Made by a program: the position numbers and the translations under genes
Source: Gordonia sp. SID5947
GTDB lineage: Bacteria; Actinomycetota; Actinomycetes; Mycobacteriales; Mycobacteriaceae
Direction of reading: 5' to 3'
Assembly: GCF_009862785.1 (NCBI RefSeq)
Contig: NZ_WWHU01000001.1
Location: 2,542,001-2,606,000 of the forward strand
Length of the DNA: 64,000 nucleotides
In this document: positions 27,513 through 36,013 of the stretch, piece by piece
Numbering within the stretch: the first letter of the stretch is position 1
How the letters are laid out: every line of letters starts with the position of its first letter
The notes under the pieces: generated by a model
What the model was told of the DNA's origin: nothing
The model's input: the letters and a program-made list of their open reading frames with translations, nothing else
Database searches by the model: none

Positions 27513-28115
27513 TCACACCCTGAACGAGTCGATGATCCGGTCCAACACGGCGAGCACCTCGGCCGTCGCGGCACTCTTGTCGTCGGCGGCGGCCACGTAC
27601 AGGGCCGACTCGTCGAGCGCGCCGATCGCGACATGCGCAATCGGCCGGACGGGCTGGTCGTCGATCTGACCGAGGGCGATCGCCGCTCGCAGAATGCCCT
27701 CGATGAGCGCGAAGCCGAAGTCCTCACCGCGAGCTCGCCACTCGCTCCACCCCAGCACCGAAGGTGCGTCGACCAACGAGATCTGATGGACGGCCGGATC
27801 GGTGACCCGCTCCAAGAAGACCCGCACACCCGCCATCAGGGCCGAGAGCGGGTCGGTGAGCGCCAGCTCTCCCACGCGGTCGGCCACCTCGGCGGTGATG
27901 TCCTGCTCGACGTGGTCGTAGACCGCGGTGAACAGCCCCTTCTTGTCGTCGAACTGGTGATACAGCGCTCCGCGGGTCACCCCGGCGGCGTCGACGACGG
28001 TCTGGGTTCCAACGGCGGCGTAGCCGTGCCGACCGAACAGTTCGCGGCCCGCCCCGATGAGCGCGGCCCGGGTGGCCGCGGTTCGTTCGGCCTGCGTACG
28101 ACGATTGACTTTCAT
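27513..28115 (-). CDS. TetR-family regulator
   Basis: A 200-residue TetR regulator with HTH at about residues 25-60 (TVVDAAGVTRGALYHQFDDKKGLF) and a helical ligand domain. It is divergent from an alpha/beta hydrolase gene 72 bases away. Two 22-base direct repeats fill the gap, the first overlapping its own start codon, so it very likely represses both genes. The inducer is probably the hydrolase substrate or product (inference). Confidence 0.88.
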   Translation of the reverse strand: MKVNRRTQAERTAATRAALIGAGRELFGRHGYAAVGTQTVVDAAGVTRGALYHQFDDKKGLFTAVYDHVEQDITAEVADRVGELALTDPLSALMAGVRVFLERVTDPAVHQISLVDAPSVLGWSEWRARGEDFGFALIEGILRAAIALGQIDDQPVRPIAHVAIGALDESALYVAAADDKSAATAEVLAVLDRIIDSFRV

Positions 28116-28151
28116 ACAGGGTGCACGTAACTTTCATACCAGGTGTTCGTA
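28108..28151. promoter_or_regulatory. Two 22-bp direct repeats, TetR operator
   Basis: Copies at 28108-28129 and 28130-28151 agree at 18 of 22 positions and share ACTTTCATAC at the left and CGTA at the right. The first covers the TetR start codon at 28113-28115; the second lies 36 bases before the hydrolase ATG. Confidence 0.65.
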
Positions 28152-28187
28152 AGTTCACGATCAGCCTAACCGAGAGGCGACGAATCC

Positions 28188-29045
28188 ATGATTACGACGA
28201 CGACCACGACCATCGACCTCCCCTCGGGCACCATCGAGTACGTCGCCCACGGGCCCGAGGATTCCGCACATCCACCCGTCGTGTTCGTCCACGGCGTGGC
28301 TGTCGATCATCGACTGTGGAGCCCGGTCGCAGAGATTCTCGCCGAGTCCGGATACCGCTGCTACACACCGACCTTGCCGCTCGGATCACATCACATCCCA
28401 TGGGGACCGGAAGTCGATCGCAGTCCCCGGGGCGCCGCGACACTCGTGCGCGAGTTCGTCGCCGAACTCGGACTCTCCCAGGCGACCCTGGTGGCCAACG
28501 ACACCGGCGGCGCGATCACCCAGTTCGCGCTCGACGCCGACCCTGAATTCGTACGTGCACTCGTCTTCACCAATTGCGACGCCTTCGACCTGTTCCCACC
28601 ACAACCGTTCCGCCTGCTGTTCGCGCTGTTGCGTCAGCGGATGCTGCTCAAGCCGTTGATCGAGTCGATGCGCTGGCGCGCACTACGCCATTCGCCGCTG
28701 GGCGTCGGGCTCCTCGTCACCGATCCCGACCCGGATCTGACCCGATCCGTGTTCGAGCCGCTGCGCACCGATGCCCGCATTCGCGACGATCTGATCGCGT
28801 TTCTCGGGCAGGTCGATCCGGCGGAGCTCGCCGCCGTCACCCCTCGGATGTCGCGGGTCGACCTGCCGGTCACCATGGTGTGGGGGTCGGACGATCGGTG
28901 CTTCACTCCCGAGCACGGTCGACGCTTTGCGGCCGTCTTCCCGAACGCACAATTCATCGCCGTCCCGGGCGCACGCACGTTCGTCTCGCTCGACGCACCG
29001 CGAGCGGTCGCCGACGCCGTCGCGGCCACGGCGGCAAGGATCTGA
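28188..29045 (+). CDS. Alpha/beta hydrolase with Asp nucleophile motif
   Basis: A 285-residue alpha/beta hydrolase. HGVAVDHRLW forms the oxyanion region and Asp105 in VANDTGGA occupies the nucleophile elbow, as in haloalkane dehalogenases and epoxide hydrolases. Near the C-terminus, where these enzymes have GxxH, the sequence reads PGARTFVSLDAP, with Thr instead of the catalytic His. I believe this replacement occurs in other actinobacterial relatives, but activity is uncertain. An acid residue is available in WGSDDRCF. Controlled by the divergent TetR gene. Confidence 0.83.
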   Translation: MITTTTTTIDLPSGTIEYVAHGPEDSAHPPVVFVHGVAVDHRLWSPVAEILAESGYRCYTPTLPLGSHHIPWGPEVDRSPRGAATLVREFVAELGLSQATLVANDTGGAITQFALDADPEFVRALVFTNCDAFDLFPPQPFRLLFALLRQRMLLKPLIESMRWRALRHSPLGVGLLVTDPDPDLTRSVFEPLRTDARIRDDLIAFLGQVDPAELAAVTPRMSRVDLPVTMVWGSDDRCFTPEHGRRFAAVFPNAQFIAVPGARTFVSLDAPRAVADAVAATAARI

Positions 29046-29084
29046 TCGCGCGGGTCGGTTCGGGTGGCGCGGGCCGATTCGGGA

Positions 29085-29109
29085 CACGCGGGTCGTCGAC
29101 GGCCCGCGT
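29085..29109. repeat. Second copy of the 25-bp palindromic repeat
   Basis: Identical to 27431-27455 in the same orientation and containing the 22-base near-palindrome with GTCGAC at its centre. It lies 40 bases after the hydrolase stop codon, so the TetR/hydrolase pair is bracketed by the two copies. It may act as a terminator here. Confidence 0.65.
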
Positions 29110-29220
29110 GAACCGAGCCGAACCGCGCCGAACCACGTGAACGAGGCCGCCGAGAGATTCGTCCGAGAAAATTCGACGATCAGGCGTCGGGTTTCCCCCG
29201 TCACGAACGACGATGAAGGT

Positions 29221-29799
29221 GTGAGCGGCGAACATGATGGTCCGCCCCCGGGCGGGTCCGACGAACCACCCCCGGGTGGGGCGCCGGCACTGCTGGCGGT
29301 GTACGACGATGCACTGCCGGCCGTGTACGGCTACCTGCTGCGACGGTGTGCGGACCGCCGGGTGGCCGAGGATCTGACCTCGGAGACCTTCCTGGCGGCG
29401 ATGGACACCGTGCGCCGCGACGACGAGGCCCGTCCCACCACCCCGTGGCTGATCGGGGTGGCCCGACACAAGCTCGCCGACCATTGGCGCGCCATGCAGC
29501 GGACACCGGAACCCGTCGAGGAGCTGCCGGAACCGGTCGACGACCACTGGGAAGTGCACCTCGATCGGATGCTCGCGCACTACACGCTCGCCCGGTTGTC
29601 GCCCACCCACCGGGCGGTCCTGACCCTGCGTTACGTCGACGATCTGCCGGTCGGCGAGTGCGCCGCGCACCTCGACCGGACCGTCGGCGCCACCGAGGCG
29701 CTGCTCACCCGGGCCAAGCGGGCCTTCCGCGCGGCCTATCCGGAAACCGAATCCCACACCGGGCAACCGGGAAAGGCCGGGAGAGGAGGTCACGCATGA
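29221..29799 (+). CDS. ECF-type RNA polymerase sigma factor
   Basis: A 192-residue ECF sigma factor. Region 2 is at about residues 25-90 (VYGYLLRRCADRRVAEDLTSETFLAAM, then TPWLIGVARHKLADHWR) and region 4 at about 120-175 (LSPTHRAVLTLRYVDDLPVGECAAHL). A Pro/Gly-rich leader (PPPGGSDEPPPGG) precedes region 2. The GTG at 29221 follows GAAGG closely; other starts upstream are possible. It overlaps the next gene by ATGA. No classical anti-sigma gene is adjacent; the 59-residue protein next door is the only candidate partner. Confidence 0.87.
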   Translation: MSGEHDGPPPGGSDEPPPGGAPALLAVYDDALPAVYGYLLRRCADRRVAEDLTSETFLAAMDTVRRDDEARPTTPWLIGVARHKLADHWRAMQRTPEPVEELPEPVDDHWEVHLDRMLAHYTLARLSPTHRAVLTLRYVDDLPVGECAAHLDRTVGATEALLTRAKRAFRAAYPETESHTGQPGKAGRGGHA

Positions 29800-29975
29800 G
29801 CGAGCACAACAGCACGGAGCACCGCGGCCGCGCCGCGCCGTCCGATCCGTTCGTCGCGCTGCGGGCCGCCGACAACCCGGGCTGGTCCGACCCGATCGAC
29901 CCCGACGAGTCGTTCGCCCGCACCTTGCGGGACCGACTCGAACGCGGGCCACCCTTCCGACAGGAGTTGTCATGA
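29796..29975 (+). CDS. 59-residue hypothetical protein between ECF sigma and VOC genes
   Basis: A small acidic/charged protein joined by ATGA overlaps to the sigma gene before it and the VOC gene after it; AGGAGGTC precedes its ATG. The core (DPFVALRAADNPGWSDPIDP and SFARTLRDRLERG) looks soluble and helical, with no transmembrane segment or zinc motif. The double coupling argues that it is a real gene. It could be a truncated anti-sigma factor or an adaptor; function unknown. Confidence 0.75.
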   Translation: MSEHNSTEHRGRAAPSDPFVALRAADNPGWSDPIDPDESFARTLRDRLERGPPFRQELS

Positions 29976-31135
29976 GCACCCCGACCATCGAAACGCGTAC
30001 GCCTGCGTCGTCGAACACGTCCACCGTCGAACGCCCGGGCGCACTGCCCTACCTGACCGTCGCCGACGCGCGGGCCGCCCTCGACTGGTACACCACCCAT
30101 CTCGGAGCCCGCCTTCGTGGTGAGCCGATCGTCATGGACGACGGACGTATCGGTCACGCAGAACTCGAGATCGGCGACGGCGTCATCTATCTCGCCGACG
30201 AGTTCGAGGACATCGGCCTCACCGGTCCGCAGGCCGGTCGGGTGTCGGTCAGTCTGATGCTGCCGGTCGACGATGCCGACGTCGCGGTGGCCACCGCCCA
30301 ACGCGGCGGCGCCGCGGTGACCCGAGAGCCGTACGAGGGCTACGGCACCCGAAGTGGAACCATCGTGGACCCATTCGGTCACCGGTGGATGCTGACCGGG
30401 CCGTCGAAGTCGGACGCGGGGGTCGTCGACCACATCCACACCGGTGACATCGTCTACATGTCGCTGCAGACCCCCGACGTCGACCGTGCTGCACAGTTCT
30501 ACGGCACGGTGCTCGGCTGGGAGTTCGACCACGAGACCCGACAGGTCACCAATCTCGGTCACCGCCTGGGCATCTCGGCAGCAGGCGATTACGGAACCAA
30601 CACCCTCTACTGCGTCTATGCGGTCGACGATTTCGACGCCGCGCGCGATGCGATCGTCGCCGCGGGCGGCCGGGCGAACGAGGTCACGGAGGTCGCACGC
30701 GACGGCACCCGAGTCATCGACGCCATCGACGATGCGGGGGTCGCCTTCTCGGTCCATGTCGCCGCGCGCGCCGAGCGACGGCCCGAGCAGCATCCCCGCG
30801 GGGTCGGCGAGATGTCGTATCTGACCGTGCACACCGCGGACAGTTCGCGCTTCCGTACGTTCTACGGCGCGGTCCTCGGCTGGACGTTCCACGGCGGCCG
30901 GATCGACGACGGCTGGGAGGTCGACGACGTGCGACCGCAGATCGGCGTGGCCGGCGGTTCCGACAAGTCGAGCGCCGTACCGATGTGGAATGTCTCGGAC
31001 ATGGACGCCGCAGTCGAACGTGTCCGCGACGCGGGCGGTCGGGTGATCACCGAACCCGCCGGTCAGGCCTACGGGATCATGGCCTTGTGCGCCGACGATC
31101 AGGGTGCCGAGTTCTATCTCGGCCAACTGTTCTGA
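29972..31135 (+). CDS. Triple VOC (glyoxalase-like) domain protein
   Basis: A 387-residue protein with three vicinal-oxygen-chelate modules, at about residues 25-142, 155-268 and 280-386. Each starts with a YLTV/YMSL strand and contains a DWY/QFY/TFY motif and a late metal-ligand position. Module 1 resembles PhnB-like antibiotic-resistance/glyoxalase proteins (DPFGHRWML). VOC proteins bind metals and modify or sequester small molecules. Coupled by ATGA to the 59-residue gene and so part of the ECF operon; it is probably under that sigma factor (inference). Confidence 0.85.
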   Translation: MSTPTIETRTPASSNTSTVERPGALPYLTVADARAALDWYTTHLGARLRGEPIVMDDGRIGHAELEIGDGVIYLADEFEDIGLTGPQAGRVSVSLMLPVDDADVAVATAQRGGAAVTREPYEGYGTRSGTIVDPFGHRWMLTGPSKSDAGVVDHIHTGDIVYMSLQTPDVDRAAQFYGTVLGWEFDHETRQVTNLGHRLGISAAGDYGTNTLYCVYAVDDFDAARDAIVAAGGRANEVTEVARDGTRVIDAIDDAGVAFSVHVAARAERRPEQHPRGVGEMSYLTVHTADSSRFRTFYGAVLGWTFHGGRIDDGWEVDDVRPQIGVAGGSDKSSAVPMWNVSDMDAAVERVRDAGGRVITEPAGQAYGIMALCADDQGAEFYLGQLF

Positions 31136-31151
31136 TCTCGAGCCGATGGCG

Positions 31152-31631
31152 TCAGGCACGCGTCTGCACCAACCCGGCGACGAGCACCGCGAACCCGCCG
31201 ACCGCCGCGAGCGCCCGAATGATGTTCCACCGCACCCACGGTCGCACGAACTCTGCCCAGACCGTGGGTGCGTCGGTCACGTGTACCGCCCCTGCGCTGT
31301 CGAGCCGATCGTTGAGGGGGACGTTGATCCCCATCGTGATGAGCAGGGCGACGAGATAGAGACCGACCGCGACGATCAACCACCATCGCAGCGCGTCCTG
31401 CCACCACATCGCGATGCCCAGTGCCCCGAACACCAGGCCGCCGAAGAAGATCACGCCGAACACGGGGTTGAGGATCGCGACGTTGATGCGTTGCATCGCG
31501 ACCACGGCGACCTGAGCACCGGCGCGGTTCAGGCCGGGCATCACCGCGTAAGCGAACGCAGCCAGCAAGCCGGCACTGCAACCCATGGCGGTCACCGTCA
31601 GGACCAGAATGCCATCGCGGAGCTGACTCAT
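31152..31631 (-). CDS. DUF1772 membrane protein
   Basis: A 159-residue protein with four predicted membrane segments, family DUF1772 (anthrone oxygenase-like). The motif INVPLNDRLD before the last helix region and WVRWNIIRALAA are typical. The ATG at 31631 overlaps the stop of the NmrA-like gene by one base (TGATG); a GTG one codon upstream is an alternative. Cotranscribed with that NAD(P)-binding protein, which often accompanies DUF1772 proteins. Confidence 0.82.
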   Translation of the reverse strand: MSQLRDGILVLTVTAMGCSAGLLAAFAYAVMPGLNRAGAQVAVVAMQRINVAILNPVFGVIFFGGLVFGALGIAMWWQDALRWWLIVAVGLYLVALLITMGINVPLNDRLDSAGAVHVTDAPTVWAEFVRPWVRWNIIRALAAVGGFAVLVAGLVQTRA

Positions 31632-32488
31632 CACGCCACCGCCTGACCGAAGACCGCGTTCGCGTAGGTGCCGAAATCGGTCGGCGGACGCCCGAGGATG
31701 CGGGCGACGTCACCGGATACCCGGGCGTTGCGGCCGTCGAACAAGGTGCCGAACAGCGAGGACAACAGATCGACCTCCGCCCGCGGGACCCCGAATCCGG
31801 CGAGCAGCTCGCGATATTCCTGTGCACCGACAGCGGTGAACGCCACCTGCTGTCCACGCGCGGCACCGATCTCGGCGACCGCCCCGGCAAATGTCAGCAG
31901 GCGCGGCCCGGTCAACTCGTATGTCTGGCCGGCATGGGGATTGACACCCTGTCGCGTCTCGTCGAGGAGAGCCGCCACCGCCACCTCGGCGATGTCACGG
32001 GTGTCCACGAAGGGTTCACCCACCTCGCCGACCGGCAAAGTCAGTGAGCCCTCGGCGATTTCCGGCGCGAAGCCACCTTCCGAGAAGTTCTGATCGAACC
32101 ACGCGCACGACAGGACCGTCGAATCCGCGCGGCCCGCGTGCACGATGCGTCCCGCCTCGTGCGCCTCCGGCTCACCACGGCCGGCGAGCAGCACCGTCCG
32201 CGCGACCCCGGCCAGATCCGCGAGACGGACCAGTTCGGCGATGTCGTCGGTGGCCTCCGGCACGATGAGGTCCGGCTGATACGAGATGTAGACGGCGCCG
32301 GCGCCGGCGAGGGCCGGGGCCCACGTGGCGCGTTCGGTCCAATCGAATCGCGTCGCGCTGGACCGACTGGCTCGGCGTACGGGTCGGCCGCGCCTCTCGA
32401 GCAGGTCGGCAACGAGACGTCCGGTTTTCCCGGCCGCCCCGATGACGAGGACGGGTGCAGGTTCTGGGTGTGTTGCGTTCTGGTTCAT
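31631..32488 (-). CDS. NmrA-like NAD(P)-binding protein
   Basis: A 285-residue atypical short-chain dehydrogenase. The N-terminal Rossmann motif VIGAAGKTGRLVADLL binds NAD(P); the Tyr-based catalytic triad of classical SDRs is not evident, as in NmrA/HSCARG-type redox sensors. Residues 130-200 (STVLSCAWFDQNFSEGG, FVDTRDIAEVAVAALL) are typical. Coupled to DUF1772 and divergent from an AraC regulator that probably controls both. Confidence 0.87.
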   Translation of the reverse strand: MNQNATHPEPAPVLVIGAAGKTGRLVADLLERRGRPVRRASRSSATRFDWTERATWAPALAGAGAVYISYQPDLIVPEATDDIAELVRLADLAGVARTVLLAGRGEPEAHEAGRIVHAGRADSTVLSCAWFDQNFSEGGFAPEIAEGSLTLPVGEVGEPFVDTRDIAEVAVAALLDETRQGVNPHAGQTYELTGPRLLTFAGAVAEIGAARGQQVAFTAVGAQEYRELLAGFGVPRAEVDLLSSLFGTLFDGRNARVSGDVARILGRPPTDFGTYANAVFGQAVA

Positions 32489-32567
32489 GCATTCAGTTCA
32501 TCGCGTCCCGGCGAGACGATCCATAGTTGATTGGCTCTGAAACATACGCAATCGTCTCGGACCGCCC

Positions 32568-32573
32568 TATACT
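32568..32573 (+). promoter_or_regulatory. -10 box of a leaderless promoter for the AraC gene
   Basis: TATACT followed by seven bases (CGACAAC) and the ATG; there is no Shine-Dalgarno sequence. Confidence 0.65.
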
Positions 32574-32580
32574 CGACAAC

Positions 32581-33561
32581 ATGGATGCACTCGGCAGTCT
32601 GCTCAACGGTCCCCGCGCACAGAGCCCGATGATGCTGCGGATGGCGATGAGTGCCCCATGGGCGGTGCGTATCGAGGACACCGCCCCACTGACCGTCGTC
32701 GCCGTCACCCGCGGGACCTCGACACTCACCTACGACGACGGAACGCGACATCCGGTCACGGCCGGCGACGTCGCGCTCATCCGGGGCACGCATCCGTACA
32801 CGATGGCCGACGACCCCGCCCACCCATGGGTCGCCCGGATCGACGCGAACGGTGACTGTTTCGATCCCACCGGGACGCACAGCGTGGCGCAGGACATGTG
32901 CTTCGGCGTCCGTTCGTGGGGCAACTGTTCCGACGATTCTGCGGCCGATGCGATCATGCTCGTCGGCACCTACTCGATCGGGGAGGTCAGCCAGCGACTA
33001 CTGGACGCCCTCGGCCGGTTCACGACGGTGCCCATGCTCGGCCACCCGCTGGTCTCCCTGATGGAGGCCGAGATCGTCCGCGATGCCCCCGCACAGGAAG
33101 CCGTACTGAACCGGCTCCTCGACCTGGTGCTGATCACCGGCCTGCGCCAATCGATGGACTCCGGACACGCTCGTGCGGCCCAGTGGTACCGCGCGCACAC
33201 CGATCCGGTGGTGGGTCACGCACTTCGGTTGCTCCACAACAACATCGATCATCAGTGGACGGTGGCCGCGCTGGCCTCGGCAACCGGGGTGTCGCGTGCG
33301 GCGATGGCCCGGCGGTTCACCGACCTCGTCGGCGAACCGCCGATGACCTATCTCACCGAATGGCGGCTGTCGCTGGCTGCGGATCTGTTGGCAGATCCCA
33401 CCCGATCGCTGAGTTCGATAGCCCGCCAGATCGGCTACGGCAGTCCCTTCGCATTCAGCGCCGCATTCAAGCGCAGGCGCGGAATGAGCCCGGCCTCCTT
33501 TCGTGCGCAGATGGCCGATGACCACGAGGTCACGGCCGCGGCGGGCCTCATGGTTCACTGA
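32581..33561 (+). CDS. AraC-family regulator with cupin-type sensor
   Basis: A 326-residue AraC regulator. The N-terminal AraC_binding_6/cupin domain (residues 1-190; YDDGTRHPVTAGDVALIRG) senses a ligand, and the C-terminal double HTH (about 225-315) has VAALASATGVSRAAMARRF and SSIARQIGYGSPFAFSAAFKRRRGMSP. It is divergent from the NmrA-DUF1772 pair with a 92-bp gap; control of that pair is the usual arrangement. The stop shares one base with the start of the beta-propeller gene. Confidence 0.88.
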   Translation: MDALGSLLNGPRAQSPMMLRMAMSAPWAVRIEDTAPLTVVAVTRGTSTLTYDDGTRHPVTAGDVALIRGTHPYTMADDPAHPWVARIDANGDCFDPTGTHSVAQDMCFGVRSWGNCSDDSAADAIMLVGTYSIGEVSQRLLDALGRFTTVPMLGHPLVSLMEAEIVRDAPAQEAVLNRLLDLVLITGLRQSMDSGHARAAQWYRAHTDPVVGHALRLLHNNIDHQWTVAALASATGVSRAAMARRFTDLVGEPPMTYLTEWRLSLAADLLADPTRSLSSIARQIGYGSPFAFSAAFKRRRGMSPASFRAQMADDHEVTAAAGLMVH

Positions 33562-34880
33562 TGGCCATGTCCATCCGATCGTCGTTCGCCGCTACCGCGC
33601 GCCGTCTCCCCTTCGGCATCGGCACGGTGACGATGCTCCTGGTGGGAGTCATGGTCGCCTCGGTCGGCGTGGTCCTGGCGATGGGGACGCCGATGGAGAG
33701 TTCGACGGAATACCGCGACGGACACCTGCGCGACTACGCTGCGGAACCCGATGTCGCGTGGACGCAGTCGAGTGACACCTTGCCCGGCTACCGTGCCGAC
33801 GCAGGCATCGAGGTGGTCGACACGTGGCGTGACGAATGGCTTCTCGCGTATCCGTCCGGGCTCGGGCGGGCTTTCGTCCTGGTGAACGCGCGGTCCGGTT
33901 CACCGTTGTGGAATGAGCCGGTGGTGACCGGGCTCGGCGGCTGTGGGCTCAACGATCTCGGCCAGGTCGGTTGCGCGATCAAGCTCGGCCGGGTACCCGA
34001 CGGCTTCTACCTGATCGATGACAGCGGCGCGCCCACCTCGAGAACCGACCTCGACGACACCGAGCACGTCGTCGGCGTCGGAACAGACTATCTCCGTATC
34101 GATCAGGCCGGTTACCGCGTGACCATGCGCGATCCGGTCGGCCATGAGATCTGGTCGCGCACCTTCGCCGCGTCGGCGCAGGCTCGTACCCTCTCCGACG
34201 GCGTGCTGATCATCAGCACCGCGGACGGCGGACGGTTCGTCCTCGATCCGACCACCGGCGCCGACCGCCTGTCGTGCAGCCAGTGCGACGTCACATCGTT
34301 CGACACGGGCATCACGGTGCAGTACAACGAGTTCGGACACGAGCGCGTGGAGACATATGCGGTGACCGGTGGCAACGTCGCGACCCCGCCGGTCTCGGTG
34401 TCCGAGAGTCTCCGGGTACTCGGCGGCCCCTCGTCGCTGCCGGTCCTGACCGGTACCGGGGACGGGCAGGTCCAGGCCACCCAGGGCCGCTACGAGATCC
34501 GCGATCCGGCGCGCAAGGACGCCCTGTGGCAGATCACCGATCCCGAGTTGTCGAAGGCGAACACCAAACCGTGCGGCACCGAGGTCGCGCTCGCGCTCAA
34601 GGATCGGAGCCGCGTCTTCTACACCCTCGCCGACGGCAAGCGGGTCGGCCGGATGGACGCACCCGCGTTCGACAAGCCCGAGACCAACATCGACAACCTC
34701 TCCTGTGTCGGGTCTTCGGGAACCACCCTGATCTTCGCCGACCCGGACCAGATCACGGCCGTGGACACCACGACGGGAGGGATCGCGTGGACGAGGTCCG
34801 TGATCGGCACCACCGAGGCGGTCGACGGCCACATCGTCCTTCACGAGGGCACCTCGATCACGGTGCTGCGTCCCCACTGA
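33561..34880 (+). CDS. Membrane-anchored PQQ-like beta-propeller protein
   Basis: A 439-residue protein with a single N-terminal membrane anchor (about residues 18-42, FGIGTVTMLLVGVMVASVGV) and a large extracytoplasmic domain. The repeated pattern LVNARSGSPLW..., MRDPVGHEIWSR, LDPTTGADRL and VDTTTGGIAWTR is that of PQQ-type propeller blades, without signs of cofactor binding. Four cysteines (GLGGCGLNDLGQVGC, SCSQC) may form disulfides. Close relatives are common next to other genes in mycolic-acid actinobacteria. Function unknown. Its ATG (TGATG) is coupled to the AraC stop. Confidence 0.72.
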   Translation: MAMSIRSSFAATARRLPFGIGTVTMLLVGVMVASVGVVLAMGTPMESSTEYRDGHLRDYAAEPDVAWTQSSDTLPGYRADAGIEVVDTWRDEWLLAYPSGLGRAFVLVNARSGSPLWNEPVVTGLGGCGLNDLGQVGCAIKLGRVPDGFYLIDDSGAPTSRTDLDDTEHVVGVGTDYLRIDQAGYRVTMRDPVGHEIWSRTFAASAQARTLSDGVLIISTADGGRFVLDPTTGADRLSCSQCDVTSFDTGITVQYNEFGHERVETYAVTGGNVATPPVSVSESLRVLGGPSSLPVLTGTGDGQVQATQGRYEIRDPARKDALWQITDPELSKANTKPCGTEVALALKDRSRVFYTLADGKRVGRMDAPAFDKPETNIDNLSCVGSSGTTLIFADPDQITAVDTTTGGIAWTRSVIGTTEAVDGHIVLHEGTSITVLRPH

Positions 34881-34976
34881 ATGCGATCGCGACTCCTGTG
34901 CGTGGCGTCACACCCGTAGAGCCTTCGAACCTCTGAACAGGGCCACCTCGAGCGCTTTCAGGAACATCTCAGATTT

Positions 34977-34996
34977 GGTAACGGCAAGATAACGGC
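34977..34996. promoter_or_regulatory. Direct repeats GGTAACGGC/GATAACGGC before the transglycosylase gene
   Basis: Two nonamers, GGTAACGGC (34977) and GATAACGGC (34988), are spaced 11 bases apart, one helical turn, in the 221-bp gap upstream of the cell-wall hydrolase gene. Tandem GTAAC-type repeats are reported for MtrA boxes in actinobacteria, which control such genes; assignment to MtrA is inference. Confidence 0.4.
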
Positions 34997-35101
34997 GCGC
35001 GTACGAATTGGTGTACGGTCGGCGACGGTCGATGGTCGCTGATGGGGGGACCACACCGGGTAAGCAGTCCACCGATGTGTTGTTCGCGAGGTTGATTAGT
35101 C

Positions 35102-36013
35102 TTGGGGAAGCATTCCGCATCCGGTCTCGGTGCGTCGTCGTTCACGATGCCTTCTCGTCCGTCCGTCGAGCACGAACCCGCCATGCACGACGCCCCGACC
35201 GTGCCGATCGTGCCGGTCATGCCGCCCCCGTCGCGTACACCCACCAGCCATGCTCGCCGGGAGGTCTGGAAGGTCCGCGCCCCGTTCCTCGCGGCCGCGA
35301 TCGTCCCCATCGGCGTCATCGCCGCAAGCGCCACCGGGGTGGGCCACTCCACCACCCCCAAGGCGACCGCATTGTCCACCGAGGTCACCACCCAGCCGAT
35401 CACCGGTGATCCAGAGGCCACGGTCCAACGAGTGGCCGCGACGTTCCGGACGCCCGATCCGCTCCCACCGCCCATACCGCCCCCTCCTCCCGCGGTGGTG
35501 GCCGACGGTCAGGTGCCGGCCACGAACTACGACGCGTACCGCAGAGCGGCCGACATCATGGCCAAGACCAACCCCGCCTGCGGGATCCCCTGGTCGGTCA
35601 TCGCGGGCATCGGCAAAGTCGAGTCACACCACGCCAACAACGGCGACGTCGACCCCACCACGGGCGAGCTGCGCACGCCGATCTACGGTCCGACGCTCGA
35701 CGGGACCCTGGCCGCGAACGAGGTCATCTCCGACACCGACGGAGGGCGCCTCGACGGCGACTCCACCTACGACCGCGCCGTCGGTCCGATGCAGTTCCTG
35801 CCGTCCACGTGGGAGCACTACGGTGCCGATGGCAACGGCGACGGCCAGAGCGACCCGCAGAACATCTACGACGCCGCGCTCACCACCGCCCGCTACCTCT
35901 GCGACGGCCACCAAGATCTGCGCAGCACCTCCGAACAGGTGTCCGCGATCCTCAAGTACAACAACTCGATGGCCTACGTCGACGATGTGCTGGGCTTCGC
36001 CCGCAGCTACTGA
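35102..36013 (+). CDS. Secreted lytic transglycosylase
   Basis: A 303-residue cell-wall hydrolase. It begins MGKHSA, like many actinobacterial exported hydrolases; a hydrophobic export/anchor segment lies at about residues 60-80, a Pro-rich linker ([10 protein letters not shown]) at 121-130, and an MltB-type (SLT_2) domain from about 140. Glu174 in KVESHH is the expected catalytic acid and [12 protein letters not shown] is the family motif. The TTG at 35102 is chosen since the protein start matches relatives and GAGG precedes it. It cleaves peptidoglycan glycans. It overlaps the convergent M18 gene by 7 bases. Confidence 0.87.
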   Translation: MGKHSASGLGASSFTMPSRPSVEHEPAMHDAPTVPIVPVMPPPSRTPTSHARREVWKVRAPFLAAAIVPIGVIAASATGVGHSTTPKATALSTEVTTQPITGDPEATVQRVAATFRTPDPLPPPIPPPPPAVVADGQVPATNYDAYRRAADIMAKTNPACGIPWSVIAGIGKVESHHANNGDVDPTTGELRTPIYGPTLDGTLAANEVISDTDGGRLDGDSTYDRAVGPMQFLPSTWEHYGADGNGDGQSDPQNIYDAALTTARYLCDGHQDLRSTSEQVSAILKYNNSMAYVDDVLGFARSY

